Positions 55,591 through 63,618 of a DNA stretch of 64,000 nt are shown here, one piece after another. The first letter of the stretch is position 1. Every line of letters begins with the position of its first letter. The position numbers and the translations under genes were made by a program. Source of the DNA: Stigmatella ashevillena (lineage in GTDB: Bacteria > Myxococcota > Myxococcia > Myxococcales > Myxococcaceae); contig NZ_JAQNDM010000002.1 of assembly GCF_028368975.1 (NCBI RefSeq), forward strand, positions 5,016,425 through 5,080,424, in the 5' to 3' direction. The notes beneath the pieces were generated by a model. That model ran no database searches, was not told the origin of the DNA, and saw only the letters and a program-made list of their open reading frames with translations.

Positions 55591-57162
55591 TTGAGTACGC
55601 GCTCCGAACAGCGGGAACCGGCTCCCGAACTCTCCGCACCTGGCGTCTCTGCCCCAGGCATTGCCTTCGGTGAAGTTTACGCCCGGGCGCTCTCGGCCGC
55701 CTCCAGACACCAGAGCCTCCTGACCGATGGCAGGCTTTCGCTGTCCTACGCAGAGCTGAGCGGGCACTTCACCCACCTCGATGCCTTCTTCGCTTCACGA
55801 GGCATCGCGCCCGGGAGCATCCTGGCCCTGGAGTGCGTCAACTCCGTTCCCGGAGCGCTGAGCCTCCTGTACGTGATGTCCCGGGGGTTCAGCCTGGTGC
55901 TGCTCCCCCCGCCGGGCAAGGCGGCTCCGTCCGTCCCGGTGCCACGCTTCTGCCACCACCGCTTGACGGTCCAGAGCCAGCTCGTGGACGGCGCGGACAT
56001 CGTCCTGCACCGTCCCGAGACCTTCCTCCAGTGCCCCCGGAGCGAGGAGCCCGTCCTGTCGTTGGACGCCGCGCATGCCACGGGGAAGATCTTCCTGCGG
56101 ACCTCGGGCAGCATCGGCACGCCCAAGCTGGCCATGTACACGCACGGCCAGTTGCTCGCCAACGCCCTCAACGCCGTGGAGCGGCTGCACCTGTCGGGGG
56201 CGGATCGCATCGCGCTCCCCGTGCCGCTGTGTCACATGTTTGGGCTCGGCGCGGGCTTCCTTCCGGGCTTCGCTGTCGGCGCCTCACTGGGCTTCGTGGA
56301 GGGCGCCAACATCCTGCGCTACCTCGAGCACGAGCGGCAGTTCCGCCCCACGGTCGCGTTCATGACCCCCGCGCTGTGCTCCATGTTTCTGCGGCAGCAC
56401 AGCGCGCCAGAGCACTACCGCCACGTGGTGCTGGCGGGCGACAAGCTGAAGCCCGAGTCCTTCGATGCCGCGGAGGCCCGCTTCCGGCGTGCGGTCCTCC
56501 TCTACGGCACCACGGAAATGGGCGTCATCGCCGCTTCGGACGCGGAGGCCAGCGAAGGGCCCAGGTCCACCACCGTGGGCCCTCCCTTGCCAGGCATCGA
56601 GCTGAAGCTGGAACAGCCCAGCGCTCCTGGCGAAGCGCCCGAGGTGGTGGCGGGAGCCATCGTCTGCCGCCATCCCCATGGCTTCGAGGGCTATGTGGAC
56701 AACGACGGTGGGCCCTGGACGGGAGAACCGCCCTTCCACGAGGGCTGGTACCGCACCCGGGACTGGGGCCGCCTGCACGCCGGCGGATTGCTGGAGGTCC
56801 TGGGGCGTCAGGACCACAGCGTCAACCGGGATGGCCGCCTCGTGCTCCTCGCCGAAGTCGAGCGCGCCCTGGAGGGAATTCCCGACGTGGCGCAGGCCAT
56901 CACCCTGCTGGGGGCGGAGAACCTCCGCGGCCGCCACATCCTGGCCCTGTGCACACCGCGAGAGGGCCGCACCTTGGACAGCGTCCAGGTCCGCGCGGCC
57001 TGCGCCAACCTCCTTCCGCCGTATGCCACCCCGGATGAGGTGCGCATCCTCCCGTCCTTCCCCTTGCTGCCCAACGGCAAGGTCGACCGGCGCACCCTGA
57101 TGGCCCAATTCACTGGGACCGCTTCCCCCCCCGCCAGCGAGCAGAAAGAGAACCTGACATGA
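55591..57162 (+). CDS. Acyl-adenylating enzyme (AMP-binding, ANL superfamily)
   Basis: A 523-aa enzyme that activates a carboxylic acid with ATP and loads it on CoA or a carrier. Motifs: TSGSIGTPKLAMYTH (P-loop), VPLCHMFGLGAGFL, LYGTTEMGVIAA, WYRTRDWG, GRQDHSVNRDGRLV with the hinge, and LPNGKVDRR with the catalytic Lys. TTG 55591 is the start I take. It overlaps the ACP gene by ATGA, so the carrier is very likely its partner. No condensation or ketosynthase domain is present in the window, so it is not a conventional NRPS/PKS module. Confidence 0.9.
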   Translation: MSTRSEQREPAPELSAPGVSAPGIAFGEVYARALSAASRHQSLLTDGRLSLSYAELSGHFTHLDAFFASRGIAPGSILALECVNSVPGALSLLYVMSRGFSLVLLPPPGKAAPSVPVPRFCHHRLTVQSQLVDGADIVLHRPETFLQCPRSEEPVLSLDAAHATGKIFLRTSGSIGTPKLAMYTHGQLLANALNAVERLHLSGADRIALPVPLCHMFGLGAGFLPGFAVGASLGFVEGANILRYLEHERQFRPTVAFMTPALCSMFLRQHSAPEHYRHVVLAGDKLKPESFDAAEARFRRAVLLYGTTEMGVIAASDAEASEGPRSTTVGPPLPGIELKLEQPSAPGEAPEVVAGAIVCRHPHGFEGYVDNDGGPWTGEPPFHEGWYRTRDWGRLHAGGLLEVLGRQDHSVNRDGRLVLLAEVERALEGIPDVAQAITLLGAENLRGRHILALCTPREGRTLDSVQVRAACANLLPPYATPDEVRILPSFPLLPNGKVDRRTLMAQFTGTASPPASEQKENLT

Positions 57163-57500
57163 GCGCCCAACCCGCCGGGATCCTCCCCTCCAGTCCCGAG
57201 AATCCGCTGGCTCCCCCGTCCGAGGTCGGCCCCATCGTCACGCAGCTGCGGCGGATGATCGTCCACGAGTTGGATGTCCGCATTCAGGAAGAGGAGCTCA
57301 CCGACGACACCTCCCTGATCGACGGGCGCCTGGCACTCGACTCCATCGTGCTCTTCGAGCTCATCACCCTCATCGAGAAGCGCTTCGGCTTCGAGTTCTC
57401 CGATCAGAACCTTCGCATGGAAGTCTTCGCGAGCCTCACGGCACTGGCGCAGCACATCCATCACGCCACGGCGCAGTCCAAGCAGGCCGCAGCCGTCTGA
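57159..57500 (+). CDS. Acyl carrier protein
   Basis: A 113-aa carrier with the phosphopantetheine site LALDSIVLFELI (Ser in DSI). The N-terminal ~30 residues (QPAGILPSSPENPLAPP) are an added flexible arm; helices 1-4 follow (VGPIVTQLRRMIVHELDV, ELITLIEKRFGFEF, SLTALAQHIHH). It overlaps the ligase by 4 nt and lies 35 nt before the radical SAM gene, which argues that the radical SAM enzyme acts on the carrier-bound chain. Confidence 0.93.
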   Translation: MSAQPAGILPSSPENPLAPPSEVGPIVTQLRRMIVHELDVRIQEEELTDDTSLIDGRLALDSIVLFELITLIEKRFGFEFSDQNLRMEVFASLTALAQHIHHATAQSKQAAAV

Positions 57501-57535
57501 GTCCCACCCGTTTCATCCGTGAAGAGGATGCCGCC

Positions 57536-58819
57536 ATGAGCACCACCGCCCAGGACACCGTGCCTCGTATCGAGCTGACCCGGAAGGGATTCATCACCAA
57601 CTATCCCCCGTACCGTTACTGGCGTCCCGAGACCGCCCAGCGGCTTCTGGATCCCAAGCCGCTCAACATCTATGTGCACACGCCTTACTGTGTGCAGCGG
57701 TGCGCGTACTGCCACTACAAAACAACCACCCTCAACGAGAACCGCAAAGCGGAGATCGACCGGTACGTCCAGTCGTTGTGTACCGAGATCCAGCTTGCCT
57801 CCCAGCGCTTCCATCTCAAGGAGCGGCCCACCCACTCCATCTACTTTGGCGGCGGCACCCCGACCCTGCTCTCCAAGGAGAACCTCAGCCGCATCATGGA
57901 TTGCCTCCGTGAGCACCTCACCTTCGCGGAGCCGGAGATCACCGTCGAGGGGGAGCCCGTCACCCTCATCCAGGCCAAGGCGGACCACCTCAAGCACCTG
58001 GGCGTCAACCGCATCAGCCTGGGCATCCAGTCCCTCGCCGATGAGATCATCCTCAAGACCGGCCGCCGGGACACGGAGAAGCACGCGTTCAAGGCCATCG
58101 AGATCGCCAAGGGCACCGGCGCCGTCGTCAACGTGGACCTGATGAGCGGTCTTGCGGGCGAGACGGATGAGACGTGGGCGTACACCGTGGAGCGCGCACT
58201 CGCCGCCGACGTGCACTCGCTCACCGTCTACAAGACCGAGCTGTACGCCAACACCGAGTACTACGCCGGCATCAAGAAGAACACCCTGGAGCTGCCCTCC
58301 GACGAGGAGGAGCTGAAGTATGCCGCGTATGCCATCGAGAAGATCGAGGCCAAGGGATACCTGCCGGTCAACTTCTTCACCTTCACCCAGGGCGGTGGCC
58401 ACATGCAGCGCCACACCACCAGCAAGTGGAGGGGAGATGACATCTACGCGTTCGGTGTCTCGGCTTTCGGTTCGATCGGCAGCTTCTCCGTCCAGAACAT
58501 CAGCGACCTGGAGAAGTACTCGAGCACCCTGGAGGCGGGAGAGCTGCCCATCGCGCGCGGCTACCACCTGAACGCCAAGGACTTGATGGCCCGGGATGTC
58601 GTGCTGGGCATGAAGCTGATCCACTTGGACCGCAAGGCCTTCCGTCAGCGCTATGGCCTCGACCTGGTGCGCCTCTGCGAGCCCACGGTGAATGCCTTGG
58701 TGGAGGAGGGCTTCATCACCGTCTCGGACGAGCGCCTCTCCCTGACCCGCAAGGGCATTCTGTGGGGAGACTACACGGGCCGACAGCTCGCCGCGGCGGT
58801 CGATGCGGTGGCGTCCTGA
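57536..58819 (+). CDS. HemN/HemW-like radical SAM enzyme
   Basis: A 427-aa radical SAM protein of the coproporphyrinogen-oxidase-like group. Cluster motif CVQRCAYCHYKT, SAM motifs IYFGGGTPTLL and NRISLGIQSLADEI, and GDDIYAFGVSAFGSIGSFS in the HemN-type C-terminal half. It has no second haem pathway gene near it. Known biology: class C radical SAM methyltransferases and cyclopropanases look like HemN and act on carrier-bound or other secondary-metabolite substrates. Placement directly after an ACP makes such a role likelier than haem synthesis or HemW haem chaperoning; this is inference. Start ATG 57536, preceded by GAAGAGG. Confidence 0.85.
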   Translation: MSTTAQDTVPRIELTRKGFITNYPPYRYWRPETAQRLLDPKPLNIYVHTPYCVQRCAYCHYKTTTLNENRKAEIDRYVQSLCTEIQLASQRFHLKERPTHSIYFGGGTPTLLSKENLSRIMDCLREHLTFAEPEITVEGEPVTLIQAKADHLKHLGVNRISLGIQSLADEIILKTGRRDTEKHAFKAIEIAKGTGAVVNVDLMSGLAGETDETWAYTVERALAADVHSLTVYKTELYANTEYYAGIKKNTLELPSDEEELKYAAYAIEKIEAKGYLPVNFFTFTQGGGHMQRHTTSKWRGDDIYAFGVSAFGSIGSFSVQNISDLEKYSSTLEAGELPIARGYHLNAKDLMARDVVLGMKLIHLDRKAFRQRYGLDLVRLCEPTVNALVEEGFITVSDERLSLTRKGILWGDYTGRQLAAAVDAVAS

Positions 58820-58844
58820 GCCCTGAGTCCCTGAGCGCCTCCCG

Positions 58845-59612
58845 ATGATCCTCACCAGCGACTTCGTCTACATCCACCAGCCCAAGACGGGCGGAACCTT
58901 CGTCACGAAAGTGCTGGAGCGGCTCTACCCCAGCGGCGAGGGCCCGCCGGGCAAGCGGGGGCGGCTCATCAACACCCACAAGCACGGCACCTGCAGCGAG
59001 GTGCCCGAGGAGTGGCGTGGCAAGCCCCTGCTGACGACGCTGCGCAACCCGTACGACCGCTACGTCTCTCAGTACCGCTTCGCCTGGTGGAAGCGGTACC
59101 CGGACATGTACTGCGGTGAAGACGAGATGCGGGCCATGTTCCCGCACTACCCGGAGCTCTCTTTCGGAGACTTCCTGCTGCTGGCGAACACGAAGTTCGT
59201 CAACCGTTACCAGCGGCAGGAGACGGGCTTCCGCAACGAGCACTTCCCCGAGGAGCGGCGCCTGGGCTGGCACACCGAGCAGTTCGTGCGCTTCTACTGC
59301 CGCCAGCCGCGTGAGGTCTTCCGTGCCATCGACGAGGCCTATATCGCCGAGGGCCGGTGCCGACAGGACATGTTCCCCGTGCGATTCACCTTCTCGGAGA
59401 GCCTCAACGGGGAGTTACACGCCTTCCTGCGCGAGGCAGGCCACGCGCCCGAGGACATCGCCTTCATCCTGGACGCGGCGAAGATCTACCCCGAGGAAGG
59501 CGGACGGGCCCCCGAGGACCGCTGGGAGTCCTATTACACGCCCGAGCTCAAGCACCTCGTGCGAACCCGGGAGCGGCTGATCTTCGAGCTGTTTCCCCAG
59601 TACGACGTGTGA
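58845..59612 (+). CDS. Sulfotransferase 1
   Basis: A 255-aa PAPS-dependent sulfotransferase. The 5'-phosphosulfate loop IHQPKTGGTFV and the 3'-phosphate site TTLRNPYDRYVSQYRF with its Arg are clear; DMFPVRFTFSESLNGELHAF is the last third's helix set. It is the Sulfotransfer_2-like type (HQPKTGGT rather than GxPRSGT). Gap to the radical SAM gene is 25 nt and to the SDR 17 nt, so one operon. The acceptor is unknown. Confidence 0.9.
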   Translation: MILTSDFVYIHQPKTGGTFVTKVLERLYPSGEGPPGKRGRLINTHKHGTCSEVPEEWRGKPLLTTLRNPYDRYVSQYRFAWWKRYPDMYCGEDEMRAMFPHYPELSFGDFLLLANTKFVNRYQRQETGFRNEHFPEERRLGWHTEQFVRFYCRQPREVFRAIDEAYIAEGRCRQDMFPVRFTFSESLNGELHAFLREAGHAPEDIAFILDAAKIYPEEGGRAPEDRWESYYTPELKHLVRTRERLIFELFPQYDV

Positions 59613-59629
59613 GGCCAGAGAGAAACGCG

Positions 59630-60334
59630 ATGGACACCCCCCAGATTGCATTGGTCACCGGGGCCAACCGGGGCCTCGGACTGGAGCTGTGCAAGCAGCT
59701 CGCCACGCGCGGCATCCGCGTCCTGCTCACCGCCCGAAGCGAGGAGAAAGGCCAGAAGGCGGCACGGGAATTGGCCGAGCAGGGGCTGCCCGTCAGCTTC
59801 CTGCCGCTCGATGTCACGAACGAGCAGAGCCTGCTCCAGGGAGTGGAGCATGTCTCCCGCGAGTTCGGGCGCCTGGACATCCTCGTCAACAACGCGGCCG
59901 TCTCGATCGACCTCAACCGGCCGGGTCTCGAGATCAGCATGGACATCGTCCGCACCACCATCGAGACGAACGTCTACGGTCCCCTGCGCCTCACCCAGCT
60001 CGCCGTGCCCCTGATGCGCAAGAACAACTACGGCCGCATCGTCAACGTCTCGAGCGGCCTGGGCTCGTTCTCGCGCATCACCGCCGGCAAGCTGGCGTAC
60101 CGCCTGTCCAAGGCCTCGCTCAACACCATGACCAAAGTCTTCGCCGACGAGCTTCAGGACACCAACATCCTGGTCAATGCCGTGACGCCTGGCTGGGTCC
60201 GCACCCACCTGGGCGGCATCCGGGCGGAGCGCTCCGTGGAGGAGGGCGTGGACAGCATCCTGTGGTTGGCCACCCTTCCGGACGATGGTCCTCGCGGGAA
60301 GTTCTTCAAGGACCGCAAGGAATTCCCCTGGTAG
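59630..60334 (+). CDS. Short-chain dehydrogenase/reductase
   Basis: A 234-aa classical SDR. Cofactor motif TGANRGLG, Arg37-type NADP preference (LLTARSEEKG), NNAAVSI, catalytic Ser in NVSSGLGSF and YRLSK (Tyr, Lys), then PGWVRTHLGG. Resembles plant-type carbonyl reductases. ATG 59630, 17 nt after sulfotransferase 1. Likely a tailoring step in the cluster. Confidence 0.93.
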   Translation: MDTPQIALVTGANRGLGLELCKQLATRGIRVLLTARSEEKGQKAARELAEQGLPVSFLPLDVTNEQSLLQGVEHVSREFGRLDILVNNAAVSIDLNRPGLEISMDIVRTTIETNVYGPLRLTQLAVPLMRKNNYGRIVNVSSGLGSFSRITAGKLAYRLSKASLNTMTKVFADELQDTNILVNAVTPGWVRTHLGGIRAERSVEEGVDSILWLATLPDDGPRGKFFKDRKEFPW

Positions 60335-60341
60335 CCGCTCG

Positions 60342-61205
60342 ATGATCAAGCCCAACTTCTTCATGGTCGGGGCCCCCCGCTGCGCCACGACCTCGATGTA
60401 CACGTACCTCAAGCAGCATCCGGAGATCTTCCTCTCGCTGCTCAAGGAGCCCCTCTACTTCGGCTCGGACCTGACGCGGCAGCCGCTCGCCATCACCGAC
60501 GAAGCCAGCTACCTCAGCCTCTTCGCCGGGGCAGGTGACGCCAAGGTCATTGGAGAGGGCTCGGTCTTCTACATCATGTCGAAGCGGGCTCCCGATGAGT
60601 TGAAGGCTTTCTCTCCGGCCGCCCGCATCCTCATCATGCTGAGAGATCCGGTGAACATGATGCACTCGTTGCACTCCATGTACTTGCGCACCGGCAACGA
60701 AGCGTTGGAGGACTTCGAGGACGCCCTCGAAGCGGAGGCCGCTCGGGCCCAGGGGCAGCGCCTGCCGCCCCGGTGTTACTTCCCCGAGGGGCTCCAGTAC
60801 CGATCGGTGGCGCGCTACGCCGAGCCGGTGGAGCGCTTCTTCCGCACGTTTGGCCGTGAGCGCGTCCACGTCCTGATCTTCGAAGATCTGGTCCGTGACA
60901 CCGCAGGGGAATACCGGCGCACACTGGAGTTTCTCGGGGTGGACTCCCACCCTCCCGTGGAACTCAACGTGGACAAGGCCACGGCGCTCATCCGGCCCAC
61001 CGTCCTCAAGCAGATGCGGGCCGCCACCCCCGAAGTCCGCAAGAAGCTGAAGACGGTCGGGGACACACACCGAGGTCCCCGAAGCAAGCCGTTGTCCGCC
61101 TCGCTCCAGGCCCGCCTCCATGAAGAGCTGCGGCCCGACGTGGAGCGGCTGAGCAGCCTGCTTGGCAGGGATGTCACCCACTGGTGTCAGGGGCGGCCGT
61201 CATGA
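60342..61205 (+). CDS. Sulfotransferase 2
   Basis: A 287-aa PAPS-dependent sulfotransferase of the classical/NodH-like type: 5'-phosphosulfate loop VGAPRCATTSMYTYL, KEPLYFGSD, ILIMLRDPVNMMHSLHSMYL (3'-phosphate site) and FEDLVRDTAGEYRRTLEFLG. It belongs to a different subfamily from sulfotransferase 1, so the two probably modify different positions or compounds. ATG 60342 is 7 nt after the SDR stop; it overlaps the GrpB gene by ATGA. Confidence 0.93.
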   Translation: MIKPNFFMVGAPRCATTSMYTYLKQHPEIFLSLLKEPLYFGSDLTRQPLAITDEASYLSLFAGAGDAKVIGEGSVFYIMSKRAPDELKAFSPAARILIMLRDPVNMMHSLHSMYLRTGNEALEDFEDALEAEAARAQGQRLPPRCYFPEGLQYRSVARYAEPVERFFRTFGRERVHVLIFEDLVRDTAGEYRRTLEFLGVDSHPPVELNVDKATALIRPTVLKQMRAATPEVRKKLKTVGDTHRGPRSKPLSASLQARLHEELRPDVERLSSLLGRDVTHWCQGRPS

Positions 61206-61870
61206 ACGAGGGAGCCTTCCAGCTGGCGCGCATCATCCGGCGGCTCAAGGCACGCGTGAGCACCGAGGAGCTGGGGGGCGAAACCGTGGAGCAGCTCGTC
61301 CGCCGCTGGTCCCGGCTCCGCTCCCCCGAGCTGAACATCGAGGTCCGGGAGTATGACCCGCACTGGCCCGCGGCCTTCGATGCCGAGAAACACCGGCTTC
61401 AAGGGGCTTTGAAGGACCTGGGGCTGGTGGACATCCAGCACATCGGCAGCACCTCCATTGCCCCCTTGCCCAGCAAAAACATCATCGATCTGGCTGTGGC
61501 CGTGCAGTCCTTGCCGTGCAGCGCCCAGCAGACAGAAGCCCTCCTCGGACTCGGCTACCAGGCCTATGGGCCCAGCCCCATCGATCCAGACTTCTCCTGG
61601 TTCTGGCGCATCGAGGCGGAGGGCCAGGGCGCCTTCGTGGTCCACGTGTGCGGGGCGCAGAGCCCGTGGTTCTCCCACCTGATCCACTTCCGCGACTTCA
61701 TGCGAGCCTTTCCCGAGGAGCGCCAGCAGTATGAAGCCTTGAAGCGGGAACTGGCCCAGGCGCCGGATCAAAGCTGGCTGGAGTACAGCATCGTCAAGCG
61801 CGCCCTCGCCTTGCGCATCACCGAGCGCGCCAACGCCTGGGCCGAGAAAGCAGCCCCTCAGCTTTCCTGA
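61202..61870 (+). CDS. GrpB-family protein
   Basis: A 222-aa protein of the GrpB/nucleotidyltransferase-fold family: EYDPHWPAAFDAEK, QHIGSTSIAPLPSKNIIDLAV (the usual GSTS/DxxV pattern) and FVVHVCGAQSPWFSHLIHFR. A coiled ~45-residue N-terminal part precedes the domain. It is the last gene of the plus-strand operon. Catalytic role unproven in the family; here it may transfer a nucleotide or simply be a passenger. It overlaps the convergent nucleotidyltransferase by 13 nt. Confidence 0.88.
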   Translation: MNEGAFQLARIIRRLKARVSTEELGGETVEQLVRRWSRLRSPELNIEVREYDPHWPAAFDAEKHRLQGALKDLGLVDIQHIGSTSIAPLPSKNIIDLAVAVQSLPCSAQQTEALLGLGYQAYGPSPIDPDFSWFWRIEAEGQGAFVVHVCGAQSPWFSHLIHFRDFMRAFPEERQQYEALKRELAQAPDQSWLEYSIVKRALALRITERANAWAEKAAPQLS

Positions 61871-62682
61871 CGGGCAAAGACCCGATCCAGCACCTTCCGG
61901 GAAGCGTCCTGGCGCGCGAAGGTGGAGAGCCGCTGCCGGAACTCCCTCCAGAGCCCCAGGTCTTTTCCGAGGTGGTTGGGCAACCAATTTAGAAGACGGT
62001 CCCCCATGCCCTGGATGTCGTGGTCCGCGAAGCGCTCCAGGTGTTCATGGATGTTGGGCGCTGGCACGTACCCCCGGCACAAGAACTGGATGATGCGGAA
62101 GGTCGTCCGGTAGCTGGTGCTCAGGACCCGGGGATGGGTGATGAGCCGAAGCACCCGCCCCTGCAAATCCTCTAGGCCACAGCCGAGCGGATCCCACAGG
62201 CGGCCCTCTTCATGGCAAGGGTAGTAGAACGCATTCATGGAGAAGTCCCGCGTGAGGGCATCCTCCCGCAAGTCTTGCCGGGCCACGAACGAGGTGGTCC
62301 ACATGTCGTCGTTCTGGATGTCGTGGTGACTGCGGAGGATGTTGAGGTCCACGCCGCCCGAAGCCGCATCTCCCCAGCTCAGCGTGCCGAAGCGTTCGTT
62401 CCGCCGCAGCACGGGATCCATCCCAGGGAAGGCCTGGCGCAGAATCGCATGGGCCTCCTTCACCGGCCGGTCCAAGGAGAGGTCCACGTCCTTGACGGGC
62501 GCCCCGGTGAGCCAGTCCCGGCAAGCGCCCCCCGCCACGAAGACTCGCACTCCCTGGCCTTGAAGCAGCGCGATCACTTCCTGGATGCGAACCGTGTGCC
62601 CCTCCTGCTGACAGATGACCTGCTCCAAAGACTCTCGCACCACCGTAGGCCCGATGGGATGGCTTGGGTACACGTCACTCAT
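61858..62682 (-). CDS. Poly(A) polymerase / CCA-transferase-like nucleotidyltransferase (paralogue 2)
   Basis: A 274-aa paralogue of the 51538-52434 gene, similar end to end (GGACRDWLTG, DVDLSLD, TRDFSMNAFYYPCHEEG, DPLGCGLEDLQGRVLRLITH). Start ATG 62682 with AAGGAG 8 nt upstream. Same orientation as paralogue 1, so the two flank the divergent biosynthetic operons as a direct repeat of genes. Like paralogue 1 it lacks the long C-terminal body of tRNA CCA enzymes. Confidence 0.85.
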   Translation of the reverse strand: MSDVYPSHPIGPTVVRESLEQVICQQEGHTVRIQEVIALLQGQGVRVFVAGGACRDWLTGAPVKDVDLSLDRPVKEAHAILRQAFPGMDPVLRRNERFGTLSWGDAASGGVDLNILRSHHDIQNDDMWTTSFVARQDLREDALTRDFSMNAFYYPCHEEGRLWDPLGCGLEDLQGRVLRLITHPRVLSTSYRTTFRIIQFLCRGYVPAPNIHEHLERFADHDIQGMGDRLLNWLPNHLGKDLGLWREFRQRLSTFARQDASRKVLDRVFARQES

Positions 62683-62838
62683 GGTGCGTTCTCCTTAGGT
62701 CCGCCAGAGCCCCCCGAAGCCTACCGCGTCGTGGCAGGGGGAAGCCTTGGGTTCGACCCGCTGGACAGTACCCGCCCTACATCGAGCACTGAGGCGCTTC
62801 CTGGCGCATGCGATATACGGGGCCGGGAGGAAAACATC

Positions 62839-63618
62839 ATGTCGCGCAAGGTGGCCCTCATCACGGGAGCATCAGCAGGGTTGGGAGAGCAGTTCGCGCA
62901 GCGCTTCGCCGAGCACGGGAACGATCTCATCCTGGTGGCACGCACCACTTCACGGCTGGAGACGCTGGCCACCCGGCTGGAGCAGGCGCATGGCATCAAG
63001 GCGCACGTCCTCACCGCGGATCTGGCACAGCCGGAGGCTCCTGAGCGCCTCTTCGAGGACGTTCGTGCCCGAGGGCTGACCGTGGAGTACCTCGTCAACA
63101 ACGCGGGCTTCGGCTCCTCAGGCCCCTTCCTGGACCAGCCCCTGAACCGCGAGGCGGAAATGGTGGAGGTCAACTGCACCTCCCTGCTGAAGCTGACACA
63201 CCTCTTCGCGCAGGCCATGCGGGAGCAGCGCTCCGGACGCATCCTCAACATCGCGTCCACGGCGGGCTTTCAACCGGGCCCCTATATGGCCACGTACTAC
63301 GCCACCAAGGCTTTCGTGGTGTCCTTCTCGGAGGCGCTGGCACACGAGCTCAAGGGGACTGGGGTGACGGTGACGTGTTACTGCCCGGGGGCCACACACA
63401 CGGAGTTCGCCGCCCGCGCGCGCGTCGAGAAGTCACGTCTGTTTCAGCGGCCTGGGGTCGCGACGGCGCCAGATGTGGCCACGGATGCCTACGCGGCGAT
63501 GATGAAGGGCCGCGTGCTGTCGATTCATGGCGTGCTCAACTGGCTGGGCACGATGAGCGTGCGCTTCGGACCGCGCGCCCTCGTGCGTTCCATCGCCGCC
63601 AGCATCAACCAGTCTTAA
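62839..63618 (+). CDS. Short-chain dehydrogenase (YqjQ/DltE-like)
   Basis: A 259-aa SDR with TGASAGLGE, NNAGFGSSG, catalytic Ser in NIASTAGFQPG and YYATK (Tyr/Lys), CPGATHTEF. ATG 62839 has GGGAGG upstream. It is separated from the cluster by a divergent 156-bp gap and ends tail to tail (TTAA shared) with the ATPase. Oxidoreductase of unknown substrate. Confidence 0.93.
   Translation: MSRKVALITGASAGLGEQFAQRFAEHGNDLILVARTTSRLETLATRLEQAHGIKAHVLTADLAQPEAPERLFEDVRARGLTVEYLVNNAGFGSSGPFLDQPLNREAEMVEVNCTSLLKLTHLFAQAMREQRSGRILNIASTAGFQPGPYMATYYATKAFVVSFSEALAHELKGTGVTVTCYCPGATHTEFAARARVEKSRLFQRPGVATAPDVATDAYAAMMKGRVLSIHGVLNWLGTMSVRFGPRALVRSIAASINQS

Noticed and set aside
55591-57500. Ligase plus ACP as a conventional NRPS/PKS loading module.
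   Set aside because: No condensation, ketosynthase or thioesterase domain appears anywhere in the window.
61202-61870. GrpB gene as a nucleotidyltransferase core of a toxin system (MNT/HEPN).
   Set aside because: No HEPN partner is present and the sequence fits GrpB, not MNT antitoxins.
62745-62765. GGTTCGACC resembling a tRNA T-loop.
   Set aside because: The flanks do not form a T-arm stem and no other tRNA arm can be drawn around it.
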